A DNA stretch of 34,190 nucleotides from the NCBI GenBank assembly GCA_003833135.1, contig QZLH01001334.1:1-34190 (forward strand). Reading direction: 5' to 3'. This DNA is from Oehlia diaphana. Lineage: Eukaryota; Glomeromycota; Glomeromycetes; Glomerales; Glomeraceae. The notes under the pieces are model-generated. The model saw only the letters and a program-made list of their open reading frames with translations, made no database searches and was not told where the DNA came from. Below, piece by piece: positions 9,654 to 19,005 of this stretch; within the stretch, counting starts at the first letter, position 1; the number at the start of each line of letters is the position of its first letter. The translations under genes and the position numbers were made by a program.

Positions 9654-11096
9654 TTAAATAATATTTTTTCCATAACCAAAGGAATACTTTTTAATCACTC
9701 CTTTTGCTTTATATTCTTCGGTTAAATTTACCAATTTCTGATCTACTTTTATTCTGGAATCATTTATTTTTAACAATATAGGATTCCTATTTTTCCAACT
9801 AGAGAAAAATGATTCTATATCTTTCAATTTAAATACCTTAGAATAAAATTTAAATTTAAATAAACTAATTGGTGATGATTTGGCTAATACTTGAAATAAC
9901 TTATCCCAACAAAATTTAAAATCTTTGCACATGTTAATAATTATTAATTCATTTAAAAATTGACAATTAATTAATAAATTTTCAAATTCTGGAATCGATA
10001 AATTTCTATTTAATGATAATTTAAGATACCTAATATTTGGACAATTTTGATAAATTGCTTGAATAAGTATTTTATAATCAAAGTAATATGTGCCAATATC
10101 ACAACGTATACTAATTTCAGATAGATTTCCTGTTGTGTTTTCAATTAAATTTACTATAGTAATCAATGGAATAAAATAAACCTTTAAAATTTTTAAATTA
10201 GGTAACAACAAATTCTTTAAATTATTTAAATTATTTGCAATTGGATAATACAAATTTGCGAAATATGATTTCTGGATTTCTAAATATACTAAGTTCACAA
10301 AGCATGAAAGAAATCTTGTAGTAGGATCCCAACCAATTCTTAAATGTTGGACAGTATCTGCATGTTTAATTAATGATTCTTCAAGAAATTTGTAAAATGG
10401 TTCGTTTTTAGTAAATAAATTATCGAATAAATAGAATTCATTTAAATTTTTTTGTACTTCAATTAACTTAAAGATCCCATAATTATCAGTACTATCATAG
10501 GAAGTAACATACAATGTAATTTTTTTAATTGATTTACATATTTTAGCCAATCCTTTTAAAATATTTTGATCAATGTTAACATTACAATTAAAGATTTCAA
10601 GTTTTGATAAGCAACATTCAGCCTCTGGAATAAGATGTAGTTGAGAATCAAAATAATGTGGAATTGAAAGTTGAATAAATTTTGTATTTTTATTAATAAA
10701 TAATTTTAATATCTCGTTTCTTAAAATAATTTCATTTGATTTTTCAATCATTTTCAAAGAAATTATATCTTTTAGGATATGCAATATTAAAATATTTCCA
10801 AAAACTCATATAATTAAATAAAGGACGATGATATGTTGTCTTTGTAATAAGATTATCCATTCCATGATTTTTCAAAATTTCTCTTGATTCTTCTGATAAA
10901 TGTAAGAGTATTACGTCATATAGTAGTACATTCTTTGAATTATTACTCACACAAAATTGACCAGGATTTCTCCATAAAATTGGCACCGCTGTTACACACC
11001 AAGTTCTATTAACTAAAGACATGAATAAAGTGATTTTTTATCATTTTTTAATTTTCCAAATATTAAAAAAAGCAAATCTTCGTTGAATCGCCACAT
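9654..11096 (-). CDS. F-box/LRR-like protein, reading frame broken twice
   Basis: The ATG at 11096 opens an F-box: MWRFNEDLLFLIFGKL, then KNDKKSLYSCL, where the frame hits TAG at about 11020. One missing base in the CTTTAG run restores LVNRTWCVTAVPILW. That second frame (to 10744) ends FEND; one extra A in the AAAA run near 10773 joins it to the long 9654-10784 frame. The remainder (about 365 aa) is leucine/asparagine-rich with irregular LRR-like segments, ending YSFGYGKNII. F-box proteins bind Skp1 and select targets for SCF ubiquitination; LRRs bind the substrate. No introns explain the breaks. Either this is a young pseudogene or two single-base sequence errors in homopolymers. The same T-run defect is found in the relic at 8441-8680, which favours a real, inherited lesion there. 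Confidence 0.75.
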
Positions 11097-11098
11097 TC

Positions 11099-11123
11099 TT
11101 TTTTTTTTTTTTTAAAAAAAAAA
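11099..11123 (-). promoter_or_regulatory. T/A tract upstream of the F-box gene start
   Basis: Fifteen T followed by ten A lie 3 bp upstream of the ATG at 11096. The position resembles the tract before the Sel1 gene. A nucleosome-excluding promoter role is inferred. Confidence 0.35.
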
Positions 11124-12030
11124 GAAAGGAGAAATTTTTTTATCGGGTTGATTTGTCCATTATTTTAATGGATTTTTAGCCTTATTGTGTAACAAATATT
11201 ACGTTTATTTCGCATAATACATATTGCAATTTGATGCATGAAGATCTGTCTCTGCATAATTTTGTAACCAAATACTATTTTTTGTACTAAATTATTGACG
11301 AATTAAGTGACAGTTTAATTGGAAGCACGCTTCCGTGAAAAAATATATGTGGAATGCTTCAGGATTTTTTTCTTTTTTGTAGGTCTTTCTGTTACAAGAC
11401 TCCAAACTTTAGAAATGCCAACTCTTGAAGACTTGGATGATTACAGGGAAGTTTGATTTCTAATTGAGTTAAAGAAACATTCTCATGTTTCATTTTTTTT
11501 TGTTTTTTAAGTTGTTAGATTCTAAAAGACTTGGATGAATCTAGACTTATAGGTAGATAGGAGAAGTGGGTTTATCTATCAGGAAATTCAAAGTTTCTTT
11601 TTGTTTAAGTTTGCAATAGTTAGGAAAGAACTTTTCATAATATATTTGTAGTTGTATTTTATTTTTATATTTATTTAATAAATATTATTTTTAAAATTAA
11701 TTTTTATGATATAACTAGCAATAAGCTGTAGTTTAAGTGGTGAATTTTGTGACCAAATTACATTACAAATCATCATAAATTTGGTGTCCTAATCATGTAA
11801 ATTCCGTTCGAGTTCTATGCAAATTCCGTATTCAAATTGTATTTTTAGTTATACGGAATTGTGCACTTTTCCGTATCCTTTCAACGGACTATTATGATAT
11901 GTTATTTCTAAGGAAAAAAAATCGTATAATAACATTATTAAAAACGTATCAAGTTTTATTATAGGGTCGGAAAAACATTAAAAATCATAATCGTGTTAAA
12001 ATAATCTATCTGTTCGAGAATCCATTGACC
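11124..12030. other. Intergenic region
   Basis: No gene recognised. It holds the first copy of a 27-bp palindromic motif (11851-11877) and a repeated GACTTGGATGA word (near 11431 and 11530). Confidence 0.4.
11851..11877. repeat. 27-bp palindromic motif, copy 1
   Basis: Starts ATACGGAATTGTGCA and ends TTTTCCGTATC, with ATACGGAA facing TTCCGTAT. A copy with a single C/T difference lies at 27700-27726. Confidence 0.55.
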
Positions 12031-12730
12031 TCACGAAGGATGAAATTCTTTCTTACAATCAGGATTGGGTATGATCCATAAGTAGAGACGGAAAGAAATC
12101 ATTATTAAATTAATGACTTTCTGATATGGTGGGGCAACAGCATAACACGAGCAAAGTATATCATCAACAATTTTACCACTTTGTGTAAGTGGATCAGTGT
12201 AACCAAGTTCCCGGATTAAAAAGAAAAAAGGTTAATATAAAGAAATTCATTAAATACGGAAAATGCAAGGTTAAATTACTCTTGTAACCAGATGTGGAAT
12301 CACATGAATTAACATTTTTGACATTAAAAAGTAAGAACTCCAGTGAAAATGGTTTTTCCTTGAGAAACGAATAAATGGTGGTTTGGTGTGAGACGTAGAG
12401 TGCCTATTGAAAAAAAGCGAGTGACTCATGCTTAGAAAGTATTTGACTCTATAAAATAAATTAATCATTTTTCTAGTTTTTATTCCGTAATCTGCATCTA
12501 ATTGTTTATCTGTTGCATTTGATTCAATTTCTTGCAGTTCTTTCTCACGTGCAATTCGGTATAGGGCTTTGGCATTACCCCAATGTAAGTTTATAAGTCA
12601 TTCATATGACGTTCCGCAACTGGATCATTTGGTTCGTCAAACATATCTGGATCTTGCGAGATGACCCAACGGTTTCATTATTTACGTTTAATTTCAGATG
12701 TACCTACAGGTGGAATTCTTCTTATCTGGC
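12031..12730 (-). pseudogene. Decayed coding region, family not recognised
   Basis: Several minus-strand stretches read like protein but do not form one frame. About 12720-12590 gives RRIPPVGTSEIKRK, two adjacent stops, then DPDMFDEPNDPVAERHMNDL. A one-base shift leads into LHWGNAKALYRIAREKELQ and DKQLDADYGIKTR (about 12590-12475). A lower part (about 12215-12031) reads RELGYTDPLTQSGKIVDDIL to a TGA at 12031. Polar, charged composition with few repeats argues for former coding sequence. Some gaps could be introns, but the double stop and the shift indicate decay. I do not recognise the family; a transposon-derived protein is possible. It lies downstream of, and on the same strand as, the Uma2-like gene. 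Confidence 0.4.
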
Positions 12731-13486
12731 TTGGATAAGATTATTAAAATTTCAAATCTTATTGACGTAATAACGAGTTCACTCAGTATTGATTCTAATC
12801 CACAAGCACGAAAAGATTAAAAAATAAAATAATGAAACTAGAGAATTAGCTTTTTTAATATATTTAATTTTTTTTAATCAGTTGGTGGCTTATTCGACCG
12901 CAGTGAAGTTTATTGGTAACACAATGGTAGATTAGTAACATGAATTCATTAGATTTTGCCAATTTTTATTTTTTTAATTTATAAAAAAGTAACTATGCAT
13001 AGTTTAGGGATACAAAACTCAAGTTCATCTCAAGTAAGCGTGTATACTAAATGTAGTTCAATGTTGATAACAGTTACTTTATTAATAAATAATTAAGTAA
13101 ATATTATAATAATATGTATTTGTTAGCAAATATATAAATGAATTTTTACTTTCCATGTAATGATATATTGAAAAGGAATTATGATTTTATTAAGAATTAA
13201 TCAATAAAATAATTTTTAATACATTATCATCATATTTACTAAATGATACTCAAAAAATCACAATATGATTACTAATCATATTTAAATATATTTGATAATT
13301 AAATAAAAACTTGCCATTTTGTTGTGCAGAAATTTCAATAAAATCTAATTAACATTTTCCAAACTTAAGGTCTGGAAATTATATCAAGAATAATGTTAAA
13401 ATGAAGAATAACACCACATCTCAATACAATATGACGATTCCAGCTTATAATGTAGTATACAGGAATGCTGTTTGCATTCCAGTGAA
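12731..13486. other. Intergenic region downstream of the Uma2-like gene
   Basis: AT-rich, no coding region recognised. The part nearest 13486 is presumably the 3' UTR of the minus-strand gene ending at 13487. Confidence 0.4.
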
Positions 13487-14433
13487 TTAAGTATGGTGAA
13501 AAGTAAGGTCTCGTGTTTTGGCCAGTTTGATTTGCCAGAATTGAAATTGTTCCAGGGTCAGGGTTCTCACGAAAAGGAGATCTTCCATCAAGTAAGGCAA
13601 TTGCGATGAATTCATGTTAAAAATGCCGTCTAGGTCACGTTGAACCATATCAATTTTTTCTAATGCATTCTCCCGATCTGGATCTTTATTGTAAAATACC
13701 TACAGAATACAAATGTGTTGAAGTTAAGATTAGTAAAGATTAGTAAGTTTCTCATTTTAGTTTTCAAGCAAAATTTAATAAAAACCTCAAACCACAGATC
13801 GGGAGGTATACAACAATTCTCAATAGGTTCGTGTAGTTCTCCATATGATGGCCACTGGAACCAAACTCCAACATCAGGTCTCCGTTGATCATTTCCGATC
13901 ATACAAATTACGTTTGACGCTGCAAACCAATTTCCATTGTGTGCCTCACACAAATTTGATAGTCTGCGGTGGATTATTTTCTTGTGGCCCCCATCATACT
14001 GATTTAAAAATTAGTAAGAATAATATCATATGCAATGCGTAAGTTAGAATGAACTTACTTTGATGATTAGACGATCACAATTGACTATTTCAACGTTGTA
14101 ATATAAATGTATCATCTGGTGTACACTAAGGTTATTAAGTATACCATCTGGAAATTGGACCTCAACAACCTGTTGACCCTGTTTTCCCCTCACCGCCTCT
14201 TCTATTTGTGCTAAAATCTGATATGATTGTTAGTCATTATTCACTTTTCATTGTTTCTTACAGTAAATATCATACACATACCTTTTGAGATTCTGAAGCT
14301 TGTCTGTTCTGTTGTGACATTTTTCATACAACATATCAATATATCCATCATTGAAAACAGACTGTTTGACCAAACAAAAGTGAAAAAATAATACCTGCAT
14401 GGTCTTTTCAGAACCAATCACTTCTACACCCAT
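13487..14433 (-). CDS. Uma2/DUF820-like PD-(D/E)XK nuclease-fold protein, 216 aa, five exons
   Basis: Exons (minus strand): 14395-14433, 14282-14308, 14059-14217, 13786-13998, 13487-13699. Every length is a multiple of three, total 651 nt, ending TAA. Introns are 60-86 nt with GT..AG ends (GTATTA, GTATGT, GTAAGT, GTTTTT donors), two with TACTAAT-like branch sites. The protein starts MGVEVIGSEKTMQ and has an N-terminal Gln-rich linker, a conserved-looking block VEVQFPDGILNNLSVHQMI (about 42-60), then a core with RRPDVGVWFQWP (D117), PPDLWFEVFYNKDPDRE (E146) and K161. This D..EV..K layout is that of Uma2-type restriction-endonuclease-like domains, common in bacteria and also found in Rhizophagus. 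Nuclease activity is inferred, not shown; the usual family length is about 180-200 aa, so it looks complete. A polypurine (sense pyrimidine) tract precedes the ATG. Confidence 0.85.
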
Positions 14434-14463
14434 GTTTGTAAAGAATAGAGTTTGAGCTGTTAC

Positions 14464-14540
14464 AGGAAAGAAGATGAAAAAAGAAGAAGAAAAAAGTAAG
14501 AAGAGAAGCGTGAGAAAGAGGATGAGAAAAATAGAAAAAT
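14464..14540 (-). promoter_or_regulatory. Polypyrimidine tract (sense strand) upstream of the Uma2-like gene
   Basis: The plus strand is almost pure A/G (GGAAAGAAGATGAAAAAAG and similar), so the gene's sense strand is CT-rich 30-107 bp upstream of the ATG. CT-rich tracts are common at fungal transcription starts; that role is inferred. A CACGTG E-box palindrome lies at 14618-14623. Confidence 0.4.
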
Positions 14541-14685
14541 ATAGGCTATTTTCTTATTGATCTGATTCAATGATGACGATTTTTGATTTTATAATCTTCC
14601 CGTAAAAAAAGCTCGGACACGTGAGCGTTGCTTTGTAAAGCAAATAATATATTAAGTAAAGCCATAATTTTTTTTTTTAATACCA

Positions 14686-15030
14686 TTGTATGTCAAAAAT
14701 TTACTATATTACGTTACAAATTGTAAATCTGAATTAGCTAATGATGGTAAAGAAAGGATGGCTGAAGAAATTCGTACAACCTTGAATGATATTCGTTATG
14801 TTGACGAAATTTATTATTATAATGAAGAGGAAATGGTGGAACAAATTTCGAATATACCGAATATACTTGATTTGGATTTAATGTTTGAGGATAAATCAGT
14901 AACAAATAAGCAATTAGAAATTGATGAGCTTGATAATTTTATTCAGAAATTAAAACCTCTTCGAATATTAGACATAATATGTATAATGTTTCACAATAGT
15001 TTAATGTCACACAATATTTCAACTACGTGA
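14686..15030 (+). CDS. Orphan coding fragment, about 114 aa, function unknown
   Basis: An acidic frame ending TGA at 15030, with segments KSELANDGKERMAEEIRTTL and YYYNEEEMVEQISNIPNIL and a hydrophobic end (RILDIICIMFHNSLM). No ATG exists near the 5' end: the frame opens behind a T run (14669-14678), and the first internal ATG is at 14758 (90 aa). Composition (E/D/I/N-rich, non-repetitive) is gene-like, so I treat it as the 3' end of a truncated or spliced gene. I do not recognise the family. It is divergent from the Uma2-like gene at 250 bp. Confidence 0.4.
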   Translation: MYVKNLLYYVTNCKSELANDGKERMAEEIRTTLNDIRYVDEIYYYNEEEMVEQISNIPNILDLDLMFEDKSVTNKQLEIDELDNFIQKLKPLRILDIICIMFHNSLMSHNISTT

Positions 15031-16524
15031 TTATACTTGACGAAGAAAATAATTATTATGCAAATAACTTTTCGTTCAAAAATTGCCTTTTTTTTCTCCA
15101 TTATTATTTATATATTATTTTTTTCTTAAAAAAAAAGTCTATAATTCGTAAATAACAATGCGCAGAAATTGAAGTTAAAATATTTTTTTATTCTGTGTAC
15201 GTGTAATAAATAATTCTAAAATTTGATTCTATAAAATAAAAAATCATTCCTTTTTAAAAAAATTAATAGGATTTTTTTATACATATGAATGGATGTTCTT
15301 AGATCATATAAAAGCAAAAAAACCCAGCGAACTATGACACACAAGCTGCATGAGTAATCCAATTAAACAACAATGGTGAAAAATAAAATTATGGTAATAA
15401 ATAATGAACGCGAACTTAACGTTAAAATATTTAAATCATGCAATATTGAACTCTAAAAAAGTAAATTCATTTATGCATTTTTTTTACACAGATTTATGAA
15501 TTTAACTTTAGACAATTCTATTTATTAAAAATGGTCTTTAAAGATATGGAGATATAATTCATTTTTTAATTTAATTTACATCTAATTTCAAATTCATTTT
15601 TAATTCTACTGTGCTGTACATTAATAAATTTTTTTATATTATTTTCTAAATTTTAATTTGTTATATTATTGTATTCTAAATGTATTTATTAAAAAAAAAA
15701 AAATAAATACTGCGCTATTAAATTAAAAATGACTTAGTTTTTTTTAACGTGTAAAAAAAAAGTTTATCTAATAATTATAAGTAAACATTAAAATCTGGTT
15801 GTTTTTCGGAATAATAAAAGATATTTGAATCTACATAAATAAAAAATTTGAAAAGATTTAGATTTTTGAATTGTGTATCATGGAAATTGCGTGAAAGGCG
15901 TGATATATCTGTGCCTAATATATTCCGTGTCTTTCCGTGAAAATTTTTGTGAGCTAATTCAGTTCTGGTTAATGAAATTTTGATCAGATTTTTTTTATAT
16001 CATAAAATAATTAATCATATTTCTTCTCGGGATGATGCGATCGGCCGCATCCCTTTATAATCTTAAAATTCTAAATAGTAATACTTTTCTCCTAATTGCT
16101 TTTTTCGTTCTTTCACCTTTTAGGTTTGGATCTTTGATTGAATCCATACTGTGGTGCCACTATAATTTTTTCTTTCTTGGTTACTTTTTTTTATTAATAC
16201 TTCATTTTTCTTAATTTTTTTTGTTCTTTGCCTTTTAGGTTTGATCGAGCCAGTGCTTTGATGTAATCAAAATAAATACTATATATTTTATATAATTTCT
16301 TTCAGGTAGTAGAATAAATATGGTTTTAAAAATATCCAGCCAAACTAATAATTTTTTAAATTATATATATTTTTTAAATATTTATTAGATAGTATATTTA
16401 ATATTTTATTATTATTAATTTATTGGATTAATTTACATATAACGGATGTGAAGCCATCACCGATTATGTAATACAGTATGTATCGTGTAACTATTACATC
16501 ATAGATCATAATAAACTTTTTTTA
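15031..16524. other. Intergenic AT-rich region
   Basis: No gene recognised. The word TTCACCTTTTAGGTTT or close relatives recurs (about 16112 and 16228, also about 7698), and a short GC hairpin GGGATG..CATCCC lies near 16030-16054. Confidence 0.4.
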
Positions 16525-16628
16525 CTCTTTTTTTTCCCACGCTCTTTTGAATTTTATACGAAATGAATTCTTTTACTCTCTTTTTTTCTCTCGCTTCTTT
16601 GAATTTTATACAAAATGAATTCTTTTAC
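16525..16628. repeat. 52-bp tandem duplication at the start of MULE copy 1
   Basis: Two imperfect copies (16525-16576 and 16577-16628) each run from CTCTTTTTTT through GAATTTTATAC to ATGAATTCTTTTACT. The two ATGs are 52 bp apart and so in different frames; only the second (16615) opens the transposase frame. Confidence 0.65.
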
Positions 16629-17587
16629 TGAAAGTGTTGGTAACCACGAGATTTTAGAGCTGTCTGAATATGAAGCTTATAAGAAATTTGCAGAATTTTT
16701 AGAAGATAAGTATGAGGATAGAAAAATTTACATTAAGTGTTTGCTTGATGAAATCAATAATATTAATATCGTTCAGATATGGGAAGTAACTTCTTTATTA
16801 AGTAAGAAATCATACCAGTTTGTTTTACTATTAAGAAATGGTATGCATGCATGTACTTGCATATTATTGGTGAATTATAGAGTTATTTGTCAGCATTACT
16901 TTAAAGTAATGCTTGAATGTGAAAATGCTAGATTTTATATTGGAATGATACCTCGAAGATGGTACAAAGAAGAATTGCAATTACAAGAAGAATAAATTAA
17001 AAATGCACCAATTATTATTACTGGAGGCGGAGTATTGAATTTTTCTGATACATTTCAAATTGAGAATAGTGATTTTACACAAATTCAACCTCTATTTAAT
17101 CAGTATTATCAACTACCAATAACACAGCGACAAGCTATAAAAAAAGTCAATATGCAATGTTAACTGGTTTATCAAGAGATGCTACAAGGTTAGCATTAGA
17201 AGATGGTGATAATGAACTGAAAACTTTATTAACTAATTATATTAAGAAAAGAAAGGCTGAAAGAGAAGAAAAAGAAAATAGAAAAAGGTTAAATGCAATT
17301 GAAAACACAATTGACATAGAAAATAATAATTATGAGGGTCAAATTTATCTGAAAGTGAAGATAGACTGAGAGTATATATGACTGATCAGATTAAAAATCC
17401 ATTAGAACACATTGCCAAAGGTCATCCAGCTAATACTAGATTAAAGTCTAGTTTAGAAATTCATAAAAAAAGAGGTGGGAATATTGGTAAAGAGAATTTA
17501 GTGCAAAATGATAAAGTAAATAGAAAGGAATATGTATATAGTAAATGTAAAGAAGTGGGACATAATGCAAGAATATGTAAGAATTAG
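16615..17587 (+). pseudogene. MULE transposase C-terminal region, copy 1, inactivated
   Basis: Encodes a SWIM zinc finger (HACTCILLVNYRVICQHY: CxC..CxH), the IPRRWYKEEL segment after it, a charged linker (NYIKKRKAEREEKENRKRL) and the end of a zinc knuckle. Breaks relative to copy 2: CAA to TAA at 16993-16995; one A fewer in the A-run near 17140-17146; one T fewer plus an extra CTGAG near 17345-17371; and the first knuckle Cys changed to Tyr (VYSKC). The catalytic DDE domain is absent, so this is a 5'-truncated element or captured fragment, not an autonomous transposase. In Rhizophagus this layout belongs to MULE/FAR1-like proteins. Differences from copy 2 are mostly T or A here where copy 2 has C or G. 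Confidence 0.8.
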
Positions 17588-17594
17588 CATTACT

Positions 17595-17701
17595 TACAGT
17601 GGCGGTCAAAAGTATTGCATCACCGGAATAAAAAATGTAAAATGGTGATCATTTGTAATACAGTGGCTATGGCGGTACAAATTCTATTTTTAAGAATTCG
17701 T
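17595..17701. mobile_element. Tc1/mariner-type terminal fragment next to an assembly gap
   Basis: TACAGTGGCGGTCAAAAG at 17595-17612 has the look of a Tc1-family terminal repeat (TA followed by CAGT and a TCAAAAGT-like core). ATCACC (17619-17624) faces GGTGAT (17644-17649), and a second TACAGTGGC starts at 17659. The sequence then runs into the N at 17702. No transposase is present. It may be a short foldback element or pieces of two ends. Confidence 0.55.
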
Positions 17702-17702
17702 N
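17702..17702. other. Ambiguous base N, probable assembly gap
   Basis: The only N of the window lies exactly at the left edge of MULE copy 2, whose first bases (AACCACGAGATTTTAGAG) repeat copy 1 at about 16641. Adjacency of the two copies is therefore not proven. Confidence 0.8.
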
Positions 17703-18644
17703 AACCACGAGATTTTAGAGCTGTCTGAATATGAAGCTTATAAGAAATTTGCAGAATTTTTAGAAGATAAGTATGAGGATAGAAAAATTTACATTAAGTG
17801 TTTGCTTGATGAAATCAATATTATTAATATCGTTCAGATATGGGAAGTAACTTCTTTATTAAGTAAGAAAACATGCCAGTTCGTTTTACTATTAAGAAAT
17901 GGTATGCATGCATGTACTTGCATGTTATTGGTGAATTATGGAGTTATTTGTCGGCATTACTTTAAAGTAATGCTTGAATGTGAAAATGCTAGATTTCATA
18001 TTGGAATGATACCTCGAAGATGGTACAAAGAAGAATTGCAATTACAAGAAGAACAAATTAAAAATGCACCAATTATTACTACTGGAGGCGGAGTATTGAA
18101 TTTTTCTGATACATTTCAAATTGAGAATAGTGATTTTACACAAATTCAACCTCTATTTAATCAGTATTATCAACCACCAACAACACAGCGACAAGCTATA
18201 AAAAAAAGTCAATATGCAATGTTAACTGGTTTATCAAGAGATGCTACAAGGTTAGCATTAGAAGATGGTGACAATGAACTGAAAACTTTATTAACTAATT
18301 ATATTAAGAAAAGAAAGGCCGAAAGAGAAGAAAAAGAAAATAGAAAAAGGTTAAATGCAATTGAAAACACAATTGACATAGAAAATAATAATCACGAGGG
18401 TCAAATTTTATTTGAAAGTGAAGATAGAGTATATACGACTGATCAGGTTAAAAATCCATTAAAACACATTGCCAAAGGTCGTCCAGCTAATACTAGATTA
18501 AAGTCTAGTTTAGAAATTCATAAAAAAAGAGGTGGGTATATTGGTAAAGAGAATTTAGTGCAAAATGATAAAGTAAATAGAAAGGAATATGTATGTAGTA
18601 AATGCAAAGAAGTGGGACATAATGCAAGAACATGTAAGAATTAG
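17703..18644 (+). CDS. MULE transposase C-terminal region, copy 2 (SWIM finger and zinc knuckle), 5'-truncated
   Basis: Open from directly after the N to a TAG at 18644, 313 codons; the first internal ATG is at 17802. Domains: SWIM finger (ACTCMLLVNYGVICRHY, CxC..CxH), a conserved IPRRWYKEEL block, a Lys/Glu linker, the KGRPANTRLKSS motif (AT-hook-like) and a C-terminal CCHC knuckle (C-x2-C-x4-H-x4-C, CSKCKEVGHNARTC). SWIM fingers in MULE and FAR1-type proteins bind DNA. The DDE catalytic domain would be upstream and is missing or lost in the gap. It is uninterrupted, in contrast to copy 1, so it is the better preserved copy. About 96% identical at DNA level to copy 1 by eye. Expression and activity are unknown. 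Confidence 0.75.
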   Translation, partial: NHEILELSEYEAYKKFAEFLEDKYEDRKIYIKCLLDEINIINIVQIWEVTSLLSKKTCQFVLLLRNGMHACTCMLLVNYGVICRHYFKVMLECENARFHIGMIPRRWYKEELQLQEEQIKNAPIITTGGGVLNFSDTFQIENSDFTQIQPLFNQYYQPPTTQRQAIKKSQYAMLTGLSRDATRLALEDGDNELKTLLTNYIKKRKAEREEKENRKRLNAIENTIDIENNNHEGQILFESEDRVYTTDQVKNPLKHIAKGRPANTRLKSSLEIHKKRGGYIGKENLVQNDKVNRKEYVCSKCKEVGHNARTCKN

Positions 18645-18720
18645 CTATTACTTATATAATAATAATAAAGTTCTAAGTTAAAGCTATTATTCAATTTCGT
18701 GTTTAGAGTTATTAGTTAAT

Positions 18721-18803
18721 GGCTCGAATTACTACTGTAAATCAAGCCGGCCTGGCCGGCTTGATTTACAGTAGTAATTCGAGCCCGGCGACCTTCGGTC
18801 GCC
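18721..18803. repeat. Perfect 32-bp-arm palindrome followed by a 7-bp GC hairpin
   Basis: 18721-18752 and 18754-18785 are exact inverse copies around a single T; the centre is AAGCCGGCCTGGCCGGCTT. One base later GGCGACC-TTC-GGTCGCC (18787-18803) forms a second perfect hairpin. No gene end lies close enough for terminator function to be convincing (the MULE stop is 77 bp upstream). Confidence 0.85.
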
Positions 18804-18890
18804 AGAATTAATTTACATTTACAGAATGTGCTTTATTACGATTGCTTGTATTCTTGCTAAGCGAACGCCTTTTCTTGTTCTAAAAACGTT

Positions 18891-18923
18891 ATTTGTTGAT
18901 CATTTGTTGATCATTTGTTGATT
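18891..18923. repeat. 11-bp tandem repeat (ATTTGTTGATC)3
   Basis: Three consecutive copies, the third ending in T instead of C. Confidence 0.8.
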
Positions 18924-18983
18924 TGTATATATATTATATAATTTGATGCTTAAATTTACGGTAGTTTAATTAAATGATATAGT

Positions 18984-19005
18984 CCCCCCGTGATGTAACG
19001 GGGGG
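18984..19005. repeat. GC hairpin CCCCCCGT-6 nt-ACGGGGGG
   Basis: A perfect 8-bp stem in otherwise AT-rich DNA, about 340 bp after the MULE stop. It belongs with the other GC-rich hairpins of the window. Confidence 0.7.

Noticed and set aside
11015..11030. Programmed ribosomal frameshift in the F-box gene
   Set aside because: A -1 shift would be needed at CTTTAG, which is not a classical slippery site, and a second shift of the other sign is needed downstream. Listed only as a possibility.
18984..19005. GC hairpin as an intrinsic terminator
   Set aside because: Rho-independent termination does not apply to nuclear fungal genes and the T-run is absent.
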